Below, piece by piece: positions 1 through 6,038 of a DNA stretch of 6,329 nucleotides. A model generated the notes under the pieces. That model was given only the letters and a program-made list of their open reading frames with translations, did no database searches and was not told where the DNA came from. This DNA is from an archaeon. Lineage in GTDB: Archaea; Iainarchaeota; Iainarchaeia; Iainarchaeales; GCA-2688035. Each line of letters opens with the position of its first letter. Position 1 is the stretch's first letter. The position numbers and the translations under genes were made by a program. The DNA lies in NCBI GenBank assembly GCA_030616665.1, contig JAUWWX010000053.1:1-6329 (forward strand). The letters are read 5' to 3'.

Positions 1-637
1 CCTGAATCATTTCTGCAATTTTCCCTATTTTGGTTTGCATTCCTGTTGAGACAACAACTGCTTTGCATTTTCCGTGGACGATGCTGGTGCCTGCAAAAAT
101 CAGCTCATCTATTAATTTTTCTACTGCGTGGCTTTCTCCTGTTAAGGGCGCTTCGTCAACTCTTAGGCCAACGACTTCGAATATTTTTGCGTCTGCCGGA
201 ATCTTGTCGCCTGTTTCCAGCAGCAGTATGTCCCCTGGAACAAGTTCTTTGCTTGGAATTTCTCTCACTTTGTTGTTTCTGACAACCCTTGTTGTCTGTT
301 TCACCATTTTTTTTAGTGCGTCCATGGCTTTTTCTGCTTTGAACTCTTGGATGAAGCCAAGGGCGATTATGAAGGCGATTATTGCGCTGATGGCCCAAAA
401 GTTTAGGGTTTCGCCAATAAAATAGGATGTGAGCGCGGCTGCGAACAGGACCCAAACCATAAAATTGCCGAATTGCCTTAACAGGATTTTTGCTGGCGTT
501 GTCTTTTTCTTTTCAATCAATTCGTTGAACCCGTGCCTTCCCAGTCTTTTGCTTGCTTCTTTTTCCGTTAAACCATTCAAGCTGGTTCTTAGTTCTTTCA
601 AAACCTCTTCAGCTTTCATTTTGTCAAATTTGTTCAT
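1..637 (-). CDS. P-type cation-transporting ATPase, N-terminal part (runs off the left end)
   Basis: The 212 visible residues are the start of a P-type ATPase, a membrane pump that moves cations using ATP. Residues about 5-70 resemble the cation-ATPase N-terminal domain (helical, with RLGRHGFNEL near 31-40). Two membrane segments follow, about 57-73 and 78-97. The actuator domain has PGD at 134-136, GDKIPAD at 143-149 and the dephosphorylation loop TGES at 166-169, then FAGTSIVHGK. The phosphorylation motif DKTGT, the ATP-binding domain and the ion-binding helix lie beyond base 1, so the ion (Ca2+, H+, other) cannot be named; the N-terminal domain favours the P2/P3 type over heavy-metal pumps, and no metal-binding CxxC is seen. 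The ATG at 637 is chosen because an in-frame TGA lies three codons upstream and GAGTGAACCAAAATG resembles the pckA start context. It lies 60 nt after the antiporter stop, so co-transcription is likely. Confidence 0.9.
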   Translation of the reverse strand, partial: MNKFDKMKAEEVLKELRTSLNGLTEKEASKRLGRHGFNELIEKKKTTPAKILLRQFGNFMVWVLFAAALTSYFIGETLNFWAISAIIAFIIALGFIQEFKAEKAMDALKKMVKQTTRVVRNNKVREIPSKELVPGDILLLETGDKIPADAKIFEVVGLRVDEAPLTGESHAVEKLIDELIFAGTSIVHGKCKAVVVSTGMQTKIGKIAEMIQ

Positions 638-697
638 TTTGGTTCACTCAAGATGGGGGGAGCAGTGCCTGCATTCATTTCCCTTCTTTGCCGTCAT

Positions 698-2011
698 TCA
701 TTCGTTCTCTTCTTTTGTTTTTTCTTTTAAGTATGTAATGAATTCGTTTTGCAGGTTGGATATTCTGTGCCTGTGCCCTGTTTCTAGAAAGTGTGTTAGG
801 TGTTTTAGCAGGACATTGGAGCCTATGACTTCTGGCAGAACAACGTAGTCTGCGTCGCTTTTGTATAATTCTAGTGCGTCTTTGAAGTTTCTTGCTTTGG
901 CGATCGCGACTATTTCTGGGTTTGTTTTTTTTGCGTTTCGGATTACTGTAGCGACTTTGTTTGTGTCCGGGATTGTTAGAAGCAGGACTTTTGCTTTTGC
1001 AAGCCCTATTTTTTGCCACAGTTCCCTGTTGTCTGCTTCGCCGTAAACGATTGGAAGCTTTTTGTTTATTAGTTTTTGGACTACATCTGAGTCGTGGTCA
1101 ACCGCAACCAAGTGGTGTGTTTCTTTAAGGGCTGAAACAAGCTGTTGGCCTAGCACGCCTGTACCAATGATTACTGTGTGTTTTTCGAGTGGTTTTTTTG
1201 GCAGGTATTCCAGTCTTTTTTCTTTTTCGCCGAATTTGGTCCTGTAGATGGCTGGGAAGAAGTGTTTTCCGATTTTGTTTAAGAAGGAGTAGATGCCATC
1301 GTTGTGTTCCATGAAGTAGGGTGTTGAGGCCATTGAAATTGTTATTACCAGGATGCTTGCGGAGAACAGTCCGGGGGAAATCTGGCCCAGCCTGAAGCCT
1401 TGGTTGGCCAGAATGAATGAGAATTCGCTTGCCTGTCCCAGTGCCAGGCCGACAAACAAGGCGCTTTTGCTTTTGAGGCCTGAAGCCAGGGAAATGAAGA
1501 AGTAGATAAGCGGGTTAAGGAAGTAAACAACCAAGAGCATTAGTATGAGAATGGCTATTGGCAATCCGAAAAAGGCAAGGCTGGCTTGCATTCCAAGGGA
1601 GACGAAGAATATTGTTGCAAAGAAGTCCCTCAGGCCAGTTATTCTGCTGGATGCTTCCCGGCTGTAGGGTAGTGCTGAAAGGGTCAGGCCACCGATGAAT
1701 GCCCCGACTACTATTGAGAAATTTAGGAAGTTTGACAGGTAGATGAATGCAAAGCAGCAGGATAAGAGGATCAGGTAGAAAAGCTCTTTTGTCTTTTCAA
1801 AACGTTTCAACAGTCTTGGCAAAACGATTCTGTTTAGCAGGATTGCGAGAGAGGCTAAAACAATAAAGCTTAGCAAAAGGTTGCCAGCCAGCGAAAATGA
1901 GAACATTGTTTGTTGGGCTGCTAGGATTGGCAGCAGCAGGATAGCCAGCGTGTCTTGGAACAGGGCAAAGCCGACGATGAGCCTTCCGTGCAAAGTGCTG
2001 ATTAAATTCAT
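698..2011 (-). CDS. C-terminal fragment of the Kef-type antiporter (437 aa) from the first ATG after the TGA
   Basis: The first usable start after the TGA is ATG 2011, giving a protein that begins MNLISTLHGRLIVG and keeps the Gln-Asp ion-site region, later membrane helices, GQASEF and the complete TrkA-N domain. The 21 codons between the TGA and this ATG encode LYLGLILAFSSTAIVVKQLSN, a conserved antiporter helix, so this ATG is internal to the original gene. No clear ribosome site precedes it. Independent expression is unlikely but not excluded. The stop is TGA at 698-700. Confidence 0.5.
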   Translation of the reverse strand: MNLISTLHGRLIVGFALFQDTLAILLLPILAAQQTMFSFSLAGNLLLSFIVLASLAILLNRIVLPRLLKRFEKTKELFYLILLSCCFAFIYLSNFLNFSIVVGAFIGGLTLSALPYSREASSRITGLRDFFATIFFVSLGMQASLAFFGLPIAILILMLLVVYFLNPLIYFFISLASGLKSKSALFVGLALGQASEFSFILANQGFRLGQISPGLFSASILVITISMASTPYFMEHNDGIYSFLNKIGKHFFPAIYRTKFGEKEKRLEYLPKKPLEKHTVIIGTGVLGQQLVSALKETHHLVAVDHDSDVVQKLINKKLPIVYGEADNRELWQKIGLAKAKVLLLTIPDTNKVATVIRNAKKTNPEIVAIAKARNFKDALELYKSDADYVVLPEVIGSNVLLKHLTHFLETGHRHRISNLQNEFITYLKEKTKEENE

Positions 2012-2074
2012 GTTTGACAGCTGTTTGACGACAATCGCTGTGCTACTGAAAGCCAGAATAAGGCCCAGGTATAG

Positions 2075-2419
2075 TCAGTCAATGAAGCCCAGGCCTGCCA
2101 AGTGCATTAGGACCAGAGTGATTCCGGTGGTGGCTGCGACTTGGGTGAGTGAGCCAACTATTATGGCGTTTTTCAGCTTAAACAATTGGCTGAAATTTGA
2201 TTGTATTCCAATTGTGAACAGCAGGAAAGCTACGCCCAATTCGGCCAAAATGGCGATTTCCGCAGGGCTTGTTATCAGTGCCAGGCCGATTGGGCTGATG
2301 ATTATGCCTGCGACAATATAGGCAATGAGCAGGGGCTGCTTTAACAGCTTGGCAATGCAGCCCATTATGGTTCCAAAAACTATTACAATTCCCAAGTCCA
2401 TTAAAAGGGTTAAATCCAC
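2075..2419 (-). CDS. N-terminal fragment of the Kef-type antiporter (114 aa)
   Basis: This is the part that ordinary translation would make before the TGA. It contains about four predicted membrane helices (near residues 8-24, 29-47, 55-72 and 84-106) and ends GLGFID. It lacks the ion-binding Gln-Asp and the nucleotide-binding domain, so it should not transport on its own. It is listed separately because automatic gene callers will report it this way. Confidence 0.6.
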   Translation of the reverse strand: MDLTLLMDLGIVIVFGTIMGCIAKLLKQPLLIAYIVAGIIISPIGLALITSPAEIAILAELGVAFLLFTIGIQSNFSQLFKLKNAIIVGSLTQVAATTGITLVLMHLAGLGFID

Positions 2420-2443
2420 TTAGACCACAAGCCAGTGCTTTTG

Positions 2444-2477
2444 AATAGATATAAGTACAACGAGTATTTAAAATATT
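2444..2477 (-). promoter_or_regulatory. Probable promoter of the antiporter gene
   Basis: On the minus strand two AT-rich boxes precede the GTG start: AATATTTTAAATA (2465-2477) and CTTATATCT (2447-2455). Taking transcription to start about 25 nt after the centre of a TATA box, the first would give a leader of roughly 25 nt and the second a nearly leaderless message. The choice between them cannot be made from sequence alone. Confidence 0.4.
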
Positions 2478-2479
2478 GA

Positions 2480-2488
2480 TTATTTAAA
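2480..2488 (+). promoter_or_regulatory. TATA box, upstream promoter of the aspC-pckA operon
   Basis: TTATTTAAA here is identical to the box before the CBS gene (6095-6103). In both places it is followed after 2 nt by TTTYGCAGTTGARCAATAA, so the two promoters share sequence and spacing. Transcription would start near 2508-2512, giving a leader of about 90 nt. A second AT-rich box, TTTTTAAAA at 2551-2559, could start a shorter transcript near 2580. Confidence 0.5.
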
Positions 2489-2489
2489 G

Positions 2490-2530
2490 ATTTCGCAGTT
2501 GAACAATAACATTTCGCAGTTGAACAATAA
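2490..2530 (+). repeat. Two tandem copies of a 20-bp unit, 21-bp period
   Basis: ATTTCGCAGTTGAACAATAA occurs exactly at 2490-2509 and again at 2511-2530, with one C between. The 21-bp period equals two turns of B-DNA, so proteins bound to both copies would sit on the same face. The first copy covers the space between the TATA box and the expected transcription start; the second covers the start of the leader. Confidence 0.85.
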
Positions 2531-2543
2531 TGAAACTGCAAAG
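2508..2543 (+). promoter_or_regulatory. Candidate operator, aspC copy of a 36-bp shared element
   Basis: This stretch matches 6102-6137 at 31 of 36 positions. It contains an imperfect inverted repeat: arm TTTCGCAGTT at 2512-2521 and arm AACTGCAAAG at 2534-2543 (8 of 10 positions complementary), 12 nt apart. With the upstream tandem copy it gives three half-sites spaced 21-22 bp. A position overlapping the expected transcription start would suit a repressor. The bound protein is unknown. Confidence 0.55.
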
Positions 2544-2585
2544 TTGTTTGTTTTTAAAACATTATTGGACCTTATTATCTTTTTT

Positions 2586-2594
2586 GGGGGTGGA
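2586..2594 (+). promoter_or_regulatory. Ribosome binding site of aspC
   Basis: GGGGGTGGA lies 5 nt before the TTG at 2600 and resembles the archaeal consensus GGAGGTGA. It decides the start, because no ATG lies nearby in this frame and the next in-frame ATG (Met17) would remove the conserved N-terminus. Confidence 0.65.
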
Positions 2595-2599
2595 CTAAA

Positions 2600-3769
2600 T
2601 TGTTAAGTGATAGGGCTGGGAGAATAGCGCCAAGTGCAACTTTTGCCATGAAGGCAAAAGCCGAGGCCTTGAAGGCCAGGGGAACAAAGGTTTACAATTT
2701 TAGCACTGGGGAGCCAGACTTTGCAATGCCAGGCATATCAAAGGAGGCTGTCAAGGAAGCCCTGGCAAAGGATTTCACAAGTTATACCGCTGTTTCTGGC
2801 GTGCCAAAACTGAAGAAAGCAATAGTTGAAAAGTTCAAAAGGGAAAACGGCTTGGACTATGAGGCTAGTCAGGTAATTGCAGGCAGTGGGGCAAAACAAA
2901 TACTTTACAGTATCTTCCAGGGCCTGCTTAACCCAGGTGATGAGGTAATAGTTCCCTCGCCCTACTGGGTCAGCTATTCAGAGCAGATAAGGCTGGCTGA
3001 AGGAAACCCAATCTTTGTTGAAACAAGCCATGAATTCAATTTGGATCCAATAGCCATAGAGAAGGCTGTTTCGGGCAAAACAAAGGCAATTCTGCTAAAC
3101 AGCCCGTGCAATCCGACAGGCGCGGTAATCGAAAAGGACGTCTTGGAGAAAATTGCCGACATTGCTGTTGAAAAAGGAATTTTTGTTGTGTCAGATGAGG
3201 TTTACGAGCATTTTTTGTATGATGGGGCAAGGCACACAAGCATTGCCTCTTTGGGTGAGGAGATAAAGGAAAAAACGCTTACCGTAAACGCTGTTTCCAA
3301 AAGCTATGCAATGACAGGGCTTAGGCTTGGCTGGGTTGCAGGTCCGAAAGAAATAATCAAGGCTTTGACCTCATTCCAGGGCCACAGTTCAGGCAATCCG
3401 GCAACACTGTCGCAGAGCGCTGCCATTGCGGCATTGAACAGCGACCAAAAAAGCGTTGCAGAGATGAGAAAGGCGTTTGAAAAGCGAAGGAAGATGGTTG
3501 TAGCAGGCCTGAGTGAAATTGAGGGCATAGAATGCCTTAGCCCAAAAGGGGCGTTCTACGTTTTTCCCTACGTTAACGGCTTTTTTAAGGGTAGCATAGG
3601 CAACAGCTTTGACTTCTGCGATGCAATGCTTGAAAACGCACACGTTTCTTTGGTTCCAGGAGGCGCTTTTGGCAGGGACGAATGCGCAAGGCTTTCCTAC
3701 GCTGCTTCTGAAGAAATGCTTGAAAAAGGATTAGAGGCAATGAAGAAACTTCTTGAAAACAAGAGGTGA
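2600..3769 (+). CDS. aspC: Aspartate aminotransferase, class I (PLP-dependent)
   Basis: This 389-residue enzyme transfers an amino group between an amino acid, most likely aspartate, and 2-oxoglutarate, giving oxaloacetate and glutamate in the cytoplasm. It is a full-length fold-type I aminotransferase of the Bacillus/Thermus AspC branch. Visible features are the N-terminus LSDRAGRIAPSATFAM, GEPDF near 38-42, SYTAVSGVP, Asn171 in CNPTG, Asp199 and Tyr202 in SDEVYE (cofactor contacts), Lys234 in AVSKSYAMTG (the PLP Schiff-base lysine), and Arg364 in ARLSYA (substrate carboxylate). The TTG start matches the family N-terminus and has a ribosome site. pckA begins 5 nt after the stop, which supports an oxaloacetate-producing role. 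Related enzymes can act on alanine, aromatic amino acids or prephenate, so substrate choice is inferred. No damage is seen. Confidence 0.9.
   Translation: MLSDRAGRIAPSATFAMKAKAEALKARGTKVYNFSTGEPDFAMPGISKEAVKEALAKDFTSYTAVSGVPKLKKAIVEKFKRENGLDYEASQVIAGSGAKQILYSIFQGLLNPGDEVIVPSPYWVSYSEQIRLAEGNPIFVETSHEFNLDPIAIEKAVSGKTKAILLNSPCNPTGAVIEKDVLEKIADIAVEKGIFVVSDEVYEHFLYDGARHTSIASLGEEIKEKTLTVNAVSKSYAMTGLRLGWVAGPKEIIKALTSFQGHSSGNPATLSQSAAIAALNSDQKSVAEMRKAFEKRRKMVVAGLSEIEGIECLSPKGAFYVFPYVNGFFKGSIGNSFDFCDAMLENAHVSLVPGGAFGRDECARLSYAASEEMLEKGLEAMKKLLENKR
3763..3769 (+). promoter_or_regulatory. Ribosome binding site of pckA, containing the aspC stop codon
   Basis: GAGGTGA is a near-perfect archaeal Shine-Dalgarno sequence 5 nt before ATG 3775. 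Its last three bases are the TGA stop of aspC, so ribosomes ending aspC stand on the pckA ribosome site. This favours ATG 3775 over the in-frame GTG at 3766, which lies inside the site. Confidence 0.75.
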
Positions 3770-3774
3770 ACCAA

Positions 3775-5637
3775 ATGTCATTGGAAAAGATTCTTGATAG
3801 TGAAAACCTTGAAAAGCTCGGGGCTTTGGAGAACAAGGCTGCTGAAGATATAATTGAACATTTTGTTGCCTTGTGTAAGCCAGACAAGGTAACCGTGATT
3901 ACAGACGCACAAGAAGATATAGATTATGTGAGGCAGCTTGCTTTGGATAACGGCGAGGAAAAAAAGCTTGAGATGGAAGGGCATACAATCCATTTTGATG
4001 GCTATAATGATCAGGCAAGGGATAAAGGAAACACAAAGATTCTGCTTCCAAAAGGCGTTGAAGTCAGCAAGGCCCTGAACACTGTTCCAAGAGAGGAAGG
4101 CCTTAAAGAAGTTCTTTCGATAATGGACGGCTGCATGAAAGGAAAGGAAATGCTTGTTCGCTTTTTCTGCCTTGGGCCATTGGACAGTGAATTTTCAATC
4201 CTTGCCCTGCAATTGACAGATTCTGCATATGTCGCACACAGCGAAGACATGCTTTACAGGACAGGCTACGAGCAATTCAAAAAGCTGAACGGAAGCAATG
4301 AATTCTTCCACTTTGTTCACTCTGCCGGTGAACTCGAAAACGGTGCGAGCAAAAACGTTGACAAAAGGCGAATCTACGTTGACCTGCAGGAAAACAGGGT
4401 TTTGACAGTAAACAACCAGTATGCTGGAAACAGTGTTGGTCTGAAAAAGCTTGCCCTAAGGCTTGCCATAAAGAAGGCAAACGATGAAGACTGGCTGACA
4501 GAGCACATGTTTGTAATGGGCGTTCACCCAAATGGAAAGGACAGGGTAACCTACTTTACTGGCGCCTTTCCAAGCGCTTGCGGAAAAACAAGCACCGCGA
4601 TGCTGCCAGGCCAGACAATCATAGGGGACGACATTGCCTACATCAGAGTTGACGGTGAAGGCCAGGCCAGGGCAGTAAACATAGAGCAAGGCATTTTTGG
4701 GATAATTAGGGATGTAAACCCAGAAGACGACCCAATAATTTACAAGGCCCTGACAACGCCAAGGGAAACCATTTTCTCAAACGTTTTGATAAACAACGGA
4801 AAGCCATACTGGCTTGGCATGGGAATGGAAACGCCAGAAGACGGAATGAATTTTTCAGGAGAATGGCAGGAAGGCAAGAAAGGAAAGGAAGGAAAGGAAA
4901 TTCCTTTGGCGCACAAGAACGCAAGGTATACCATAAGGATAAGCGAGCTGGAAAACGCGGACAAGAATGCAGATGACCCAAAAGGAGTTCCTGTTTCGGC
5001 CTTCATTTACGGCGGAAGGGACAGTAACACAAACATTCCAGTGGTTGAATCACTGAACTGGCCACACGGCGTCTTTGTTGGAGCCGTCCTTGAAAGCGAA
5101 ACAACTGCTGCCACTCTTGGAAAGGAAGGTGAATTGAAGCACAACCCGATGGCAAACCTTGACTTTCTGACAGTGCCACTAAGCACATACATAAACAGCC
5201 ACCTGCGCTTCGGTGAGTATGTTGACAAGCCAATAAAGGTGTTTGCAACAAACTACTTCCTCAAGGAGCAAGGCAAATACCTGAACGGAATGCTTGACAA
5301 AAAGGTCTGGATCCTTTGGATGGAAGGTCGGATATACAACGAGTTCAAGGCAATCGAAACGCCTTTAGGCATGATTCCGCTCTACGAAGACCTGAAAAAG
5401 CTGTTCAGGCAGTACCTTGGCAAAGACTACGCCAAAAAAGACTATGACAAACAATTCAGCATTCGCGTTGATAATTACCTAGAAAAGTTTAATAGGACTG
5501 AAAAGATTTTCAAGGCGGAAGAGAAGATTCCTGACGTGTTCTGGGAGCACCTTCAACAGCAGATCCAAAGGCTGCTGGATGCCAAGAAAAAGTTTGGCAG
5601 GAGTACAATTCCGCCAGAACAATTTACCACGGATTAA
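3775..5637 (+). CDS. pckA: Phosphoenolpyruvate carboxykinase (GTP)
   Basis: This 620-residue enzyme converts oxaloacetate plus GTP to phosphoenolpyruvate, CO2 and GDP, the entry step of gluconeogenesis; it can run backwards to fix CO2. The length fits archaeal GTP-type enzymes, and the motifs differ from the shorter ATP-type family. Landmarks are FCLGPLDSEFSILALQLTDS in the substrate domain, GNSVGLKKLALRLA with Lys224/Lys225, EHM with His244, the P-loop PSACGKT at 266-272 including the reactive-type Cys269, GDD at 284-286 (metal site), GGR with Arg415 (substrate binding), and NWPHGVFVGAVLESETTAAT. By analogy with the animal enzymes, Lys225, His244 and Asp286 should bind Mn2+. The C-terminal nucleotide region (VWILWMEGR) is shorter and less like animal forms, as expected for archaeal ones. 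Start ATG 3775 follows GAGGTGA. It is translated with aspC, whose product is its substrate. Confidence 0.95.
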   Translation: MSLEKILDSENLEKLGALENKAAEDIIEHFVALCKPDKVTVITDAQEDIDYVRQLALDNGEEKKLEMEGHTIHFDGYNDQARDKGNTKILLPKGVEVSKALNTVPREEGLKEVLSIMDGCMKGKEMLVRFFCLGPLDSEFSILALQLTDSAYVAHSEDMLYRTGYEQFKKLNGSNEFFHFVHSAGELENGASKNVDKRRIYVDLQENRVLTVNNQYAGNSVGLKKLALRLAIKKANDEDWLTEHMFVMGVHPNGKDRVTYFTGAFPSACGKTSTAMLPGQTIIGDDIAYIRVDGEGQARAVNIEQGIFGIIRDVNPEDDPIIYKALTTPRETIFSNVLINNGKPYWLGMGMETPEDGMNFSGEWQEGKKGKEGKEIPLAHKNARYTIRISELENADKNADDPKGVPVSAFIYGGRDSNTNIPVVESLNWPHGVFVGAVLESETTAATLGKEGELKHNPMANLDFLTVPLSTYINSHLRFGEYVDKPIKVFATNYFLKEQGKYLNGMLDKKVWILWMEGRIYNEFKAIETPLGMIPLYEDLKKLFRQYLGKDYAKKDYDKQFSIRVDNYLEKFNRTEKIFKAEEKIPDVFWEHLQQQIQRLLDAKKKFGRSTIPPEQFTTD

Positions 5638-5676
5638 AAGCCCTCTTTTTTCCTGTTGGAAAAAAGGTTTTAATCC
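5631..5676. terminator. Hairpin between convergent pckA and regulator genes, likely bidirectional terminator
   Basis: GGATTAAAA (5631-5639) pairs with TTTTAATCC (5668-5676), and TTTTTTCC (5646-5653) pairs with GGAAAAAA (5658-5665), around a TGTT loop. The arms are separated internally by GCCCTC on one side and GG on the other. The outer arm includes the TAA stop of pckA. A T7 run at 5701-5707 follows on the plus strand, and the A6 at 5660-5665 gives a U-tract on the minus strand. Archaeal termination depends mainly on U-tracts, so the hairpin may serve RNA 3'-end stability as much as release. Confidence 0.6.
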
Positions 5677-5731
5677 TAATCCGCCTTTAGCACAGCACAA
5701 TTTTTTTGCGCAGACAAAAGCAGAGGTTTTT

Positions 5732-6001
5732 CTAGATCTCTTTTGTTACTTCGTTATAGACTTTGAAAAGCTGTTTGAGTTTTTTTATTCTAAGAGAATA
5801 AAACCTTTCTGGCGGCTCGTATTTTTGGTCAATCAGCTTCAAATCATATAACAGTTTTAAGTGTCTTGAGGCCAGGGATTCGCTCATACCCAGTTCTTTT
5901 GCGATTCCGTGAACCGAAGCCCTTGGCTTGTTACAGAGGATTTCCAAAATCTTTCTTCTTGACCTTGCCCTGATGGCTCTAGCCAGCTTTTCATCAGACA
6001 T
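5732..6001 (-). CDS. Small ArsR-like winged-helix transcriptional regulator
   Basis: This 89-residue protein is a single winged helix-turn-helix domain. Residues about 8-23 (ARAIRARSRRKILEIL) form the first helix, KPRASVHGIAKELGMS the turn, ESLASRHLKLLYDLKLI the recognition helix, and YEPPERFYSL the wing, followed by a short C-terminal helix. It should bind DNA as a dimer. No cysteine pair or histidine cluster is present, so metal sensing of the ArsR type is not indicated, and no separate ligand domain exists. ATG 6001 is chosen; an in-frame TTG at 6013 would add four residues. A TATA-like box about 30 nt upstream implies a very short leader. It is divergent from the CBS gene and convergent with pckA, and is a candidate for binding the elements at 6036-6053 or 6102-6137. 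The stop is TAG. Confidence 0.8.
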   Translation of the reverse strand: MSDEKLARAIRARSRRKILEILCNKPRASVHGIAKELGMSESLASRHLKLLYDLKLIDQKYEPPERFYSLRIKKLKQLFKVYNEVTKEI

Positions 6002-6025
6002 GCTTACTACCAAAAATAAGGGGGG

Positions 6026-6038
6026 TTATTTTTTAAAG
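6026..6038 (-). promoter_or_regulatory. TATA box of the winged-helix gene
   Basis: The minus strand reads CTTTAAAAAATAA here, 25-37 nt before ATG 6001. With the usual archaeal spacing, transcription would begin only about 5-8 nt before the start codon, so the message would be nearly leaderless. This agrees with the absence of a good ribosome site. Confidence 0.5.

Larger units (their letters stand above)
698..2419 (-). pseudogene. Kef-type CPA2 cation:proton antiporter with TrkA-N domain, interrupted by an in-frame TGA
   Basis: Read through one stop, this is a 573-codon monovalent cation:proton antiporter of the CPA2 family. Residues about 8-385 form the membrane domain, with LLKQPLLIAYIVAG (25-38), LAELGVAFLLFTIG (58-71), LAFSSTAIVVK just after the stop, FQD with Gln155-Asp156, FFVSLGM, and GQASEF (Glu332, Phe333). 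A Gln-Asp pair, rather than Asp-Asp, resembles KefB/KefC potassium transporters; this is an inference. Residues about 414-530 are a TrkA-N nucleotide-binding domain with GTGVLG (419-424) and Asp441 ending the second strand, suggesting NAD(H) gating. The GTG at 2419 gives VDLTLLMDLGIVIV, a family-like N-terminus; ATG 2401 is the alternative. Codon 115 (2075-2077) is TGA, and both sides are in one frame and otherwise undamaged. The flaw is therefore a recent nonsense mutation, a sequence error or recoding. Family assignment is firm; functionality is not. Confidence 0.85.

Noticed and set aside
644..697. A 17-codon frame, MTAKKGNECRHCSPHLE, between the antiporter stop and the ATPase, starting right after the TGA and containing CxxC and a His
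   Set aside because: It is too short to judge, has no ribosome site of its own and no recognisable family. It is more likely the remains of spacer sequence, although the TGAATG junction would permit reinitiation.
30..848. Plus-strand open frames of 131 and 139 codons (30-425, 429-848)
   Set aside because: They lie antisense to the ATPase and the end of the antiporter, whose protein motifs are unmistakable on the minus strand; the plus-strand products show no domain.
2061..2096. Selenocysteine at the antiporter TGA
   Set aside because: No Kef-family antiporter is known to me with selenocysteine, archaeal SECIS elements normally lie in untranslated regions, and the pairing seen here lacks a recognisable SECIS core.
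1881..2321. A 146-codon plus-strand open frame
   Set aside because: It is antisense to conserved antiporter helices and has no ribosome site or recognisable motif.
1..2419. TGA read as an amino acid, which would fuse the antiporter and the ATPase into one chain because all three TGAs (2075, 698, 644) lie in one frame
   Set aside because: aspC clearly ends at a TGA that is part of the next ribosome site, tryptophan is encoded by TGG throughout pckA, and both transport genes have natural ends and starts. Same-frame placement has a one-in-three chance.
2490..2543. A short CRISPR array
   Set aside because: The two copies are separated by a single base, leaving no spacer, and the third match is 3.6 kb away in another promoter.
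2525..2567. 8-bp inverted repeat CAATAATG / CATTATTG in the aspC leader as a riboswitch-like hairpin
   Set aside because: The loop is 27 nt, the stem does not extend, the sequence is AT-rich and the CBS leader has no equivalent; chance pairing is likely.
3766..3774. GTG 3766 as the pckA start, overlapping aspC by 4 nt
   Set aside because: That GTG is inside the GAGGTGA ribosome site, which is correctly placed for ATG 3775.
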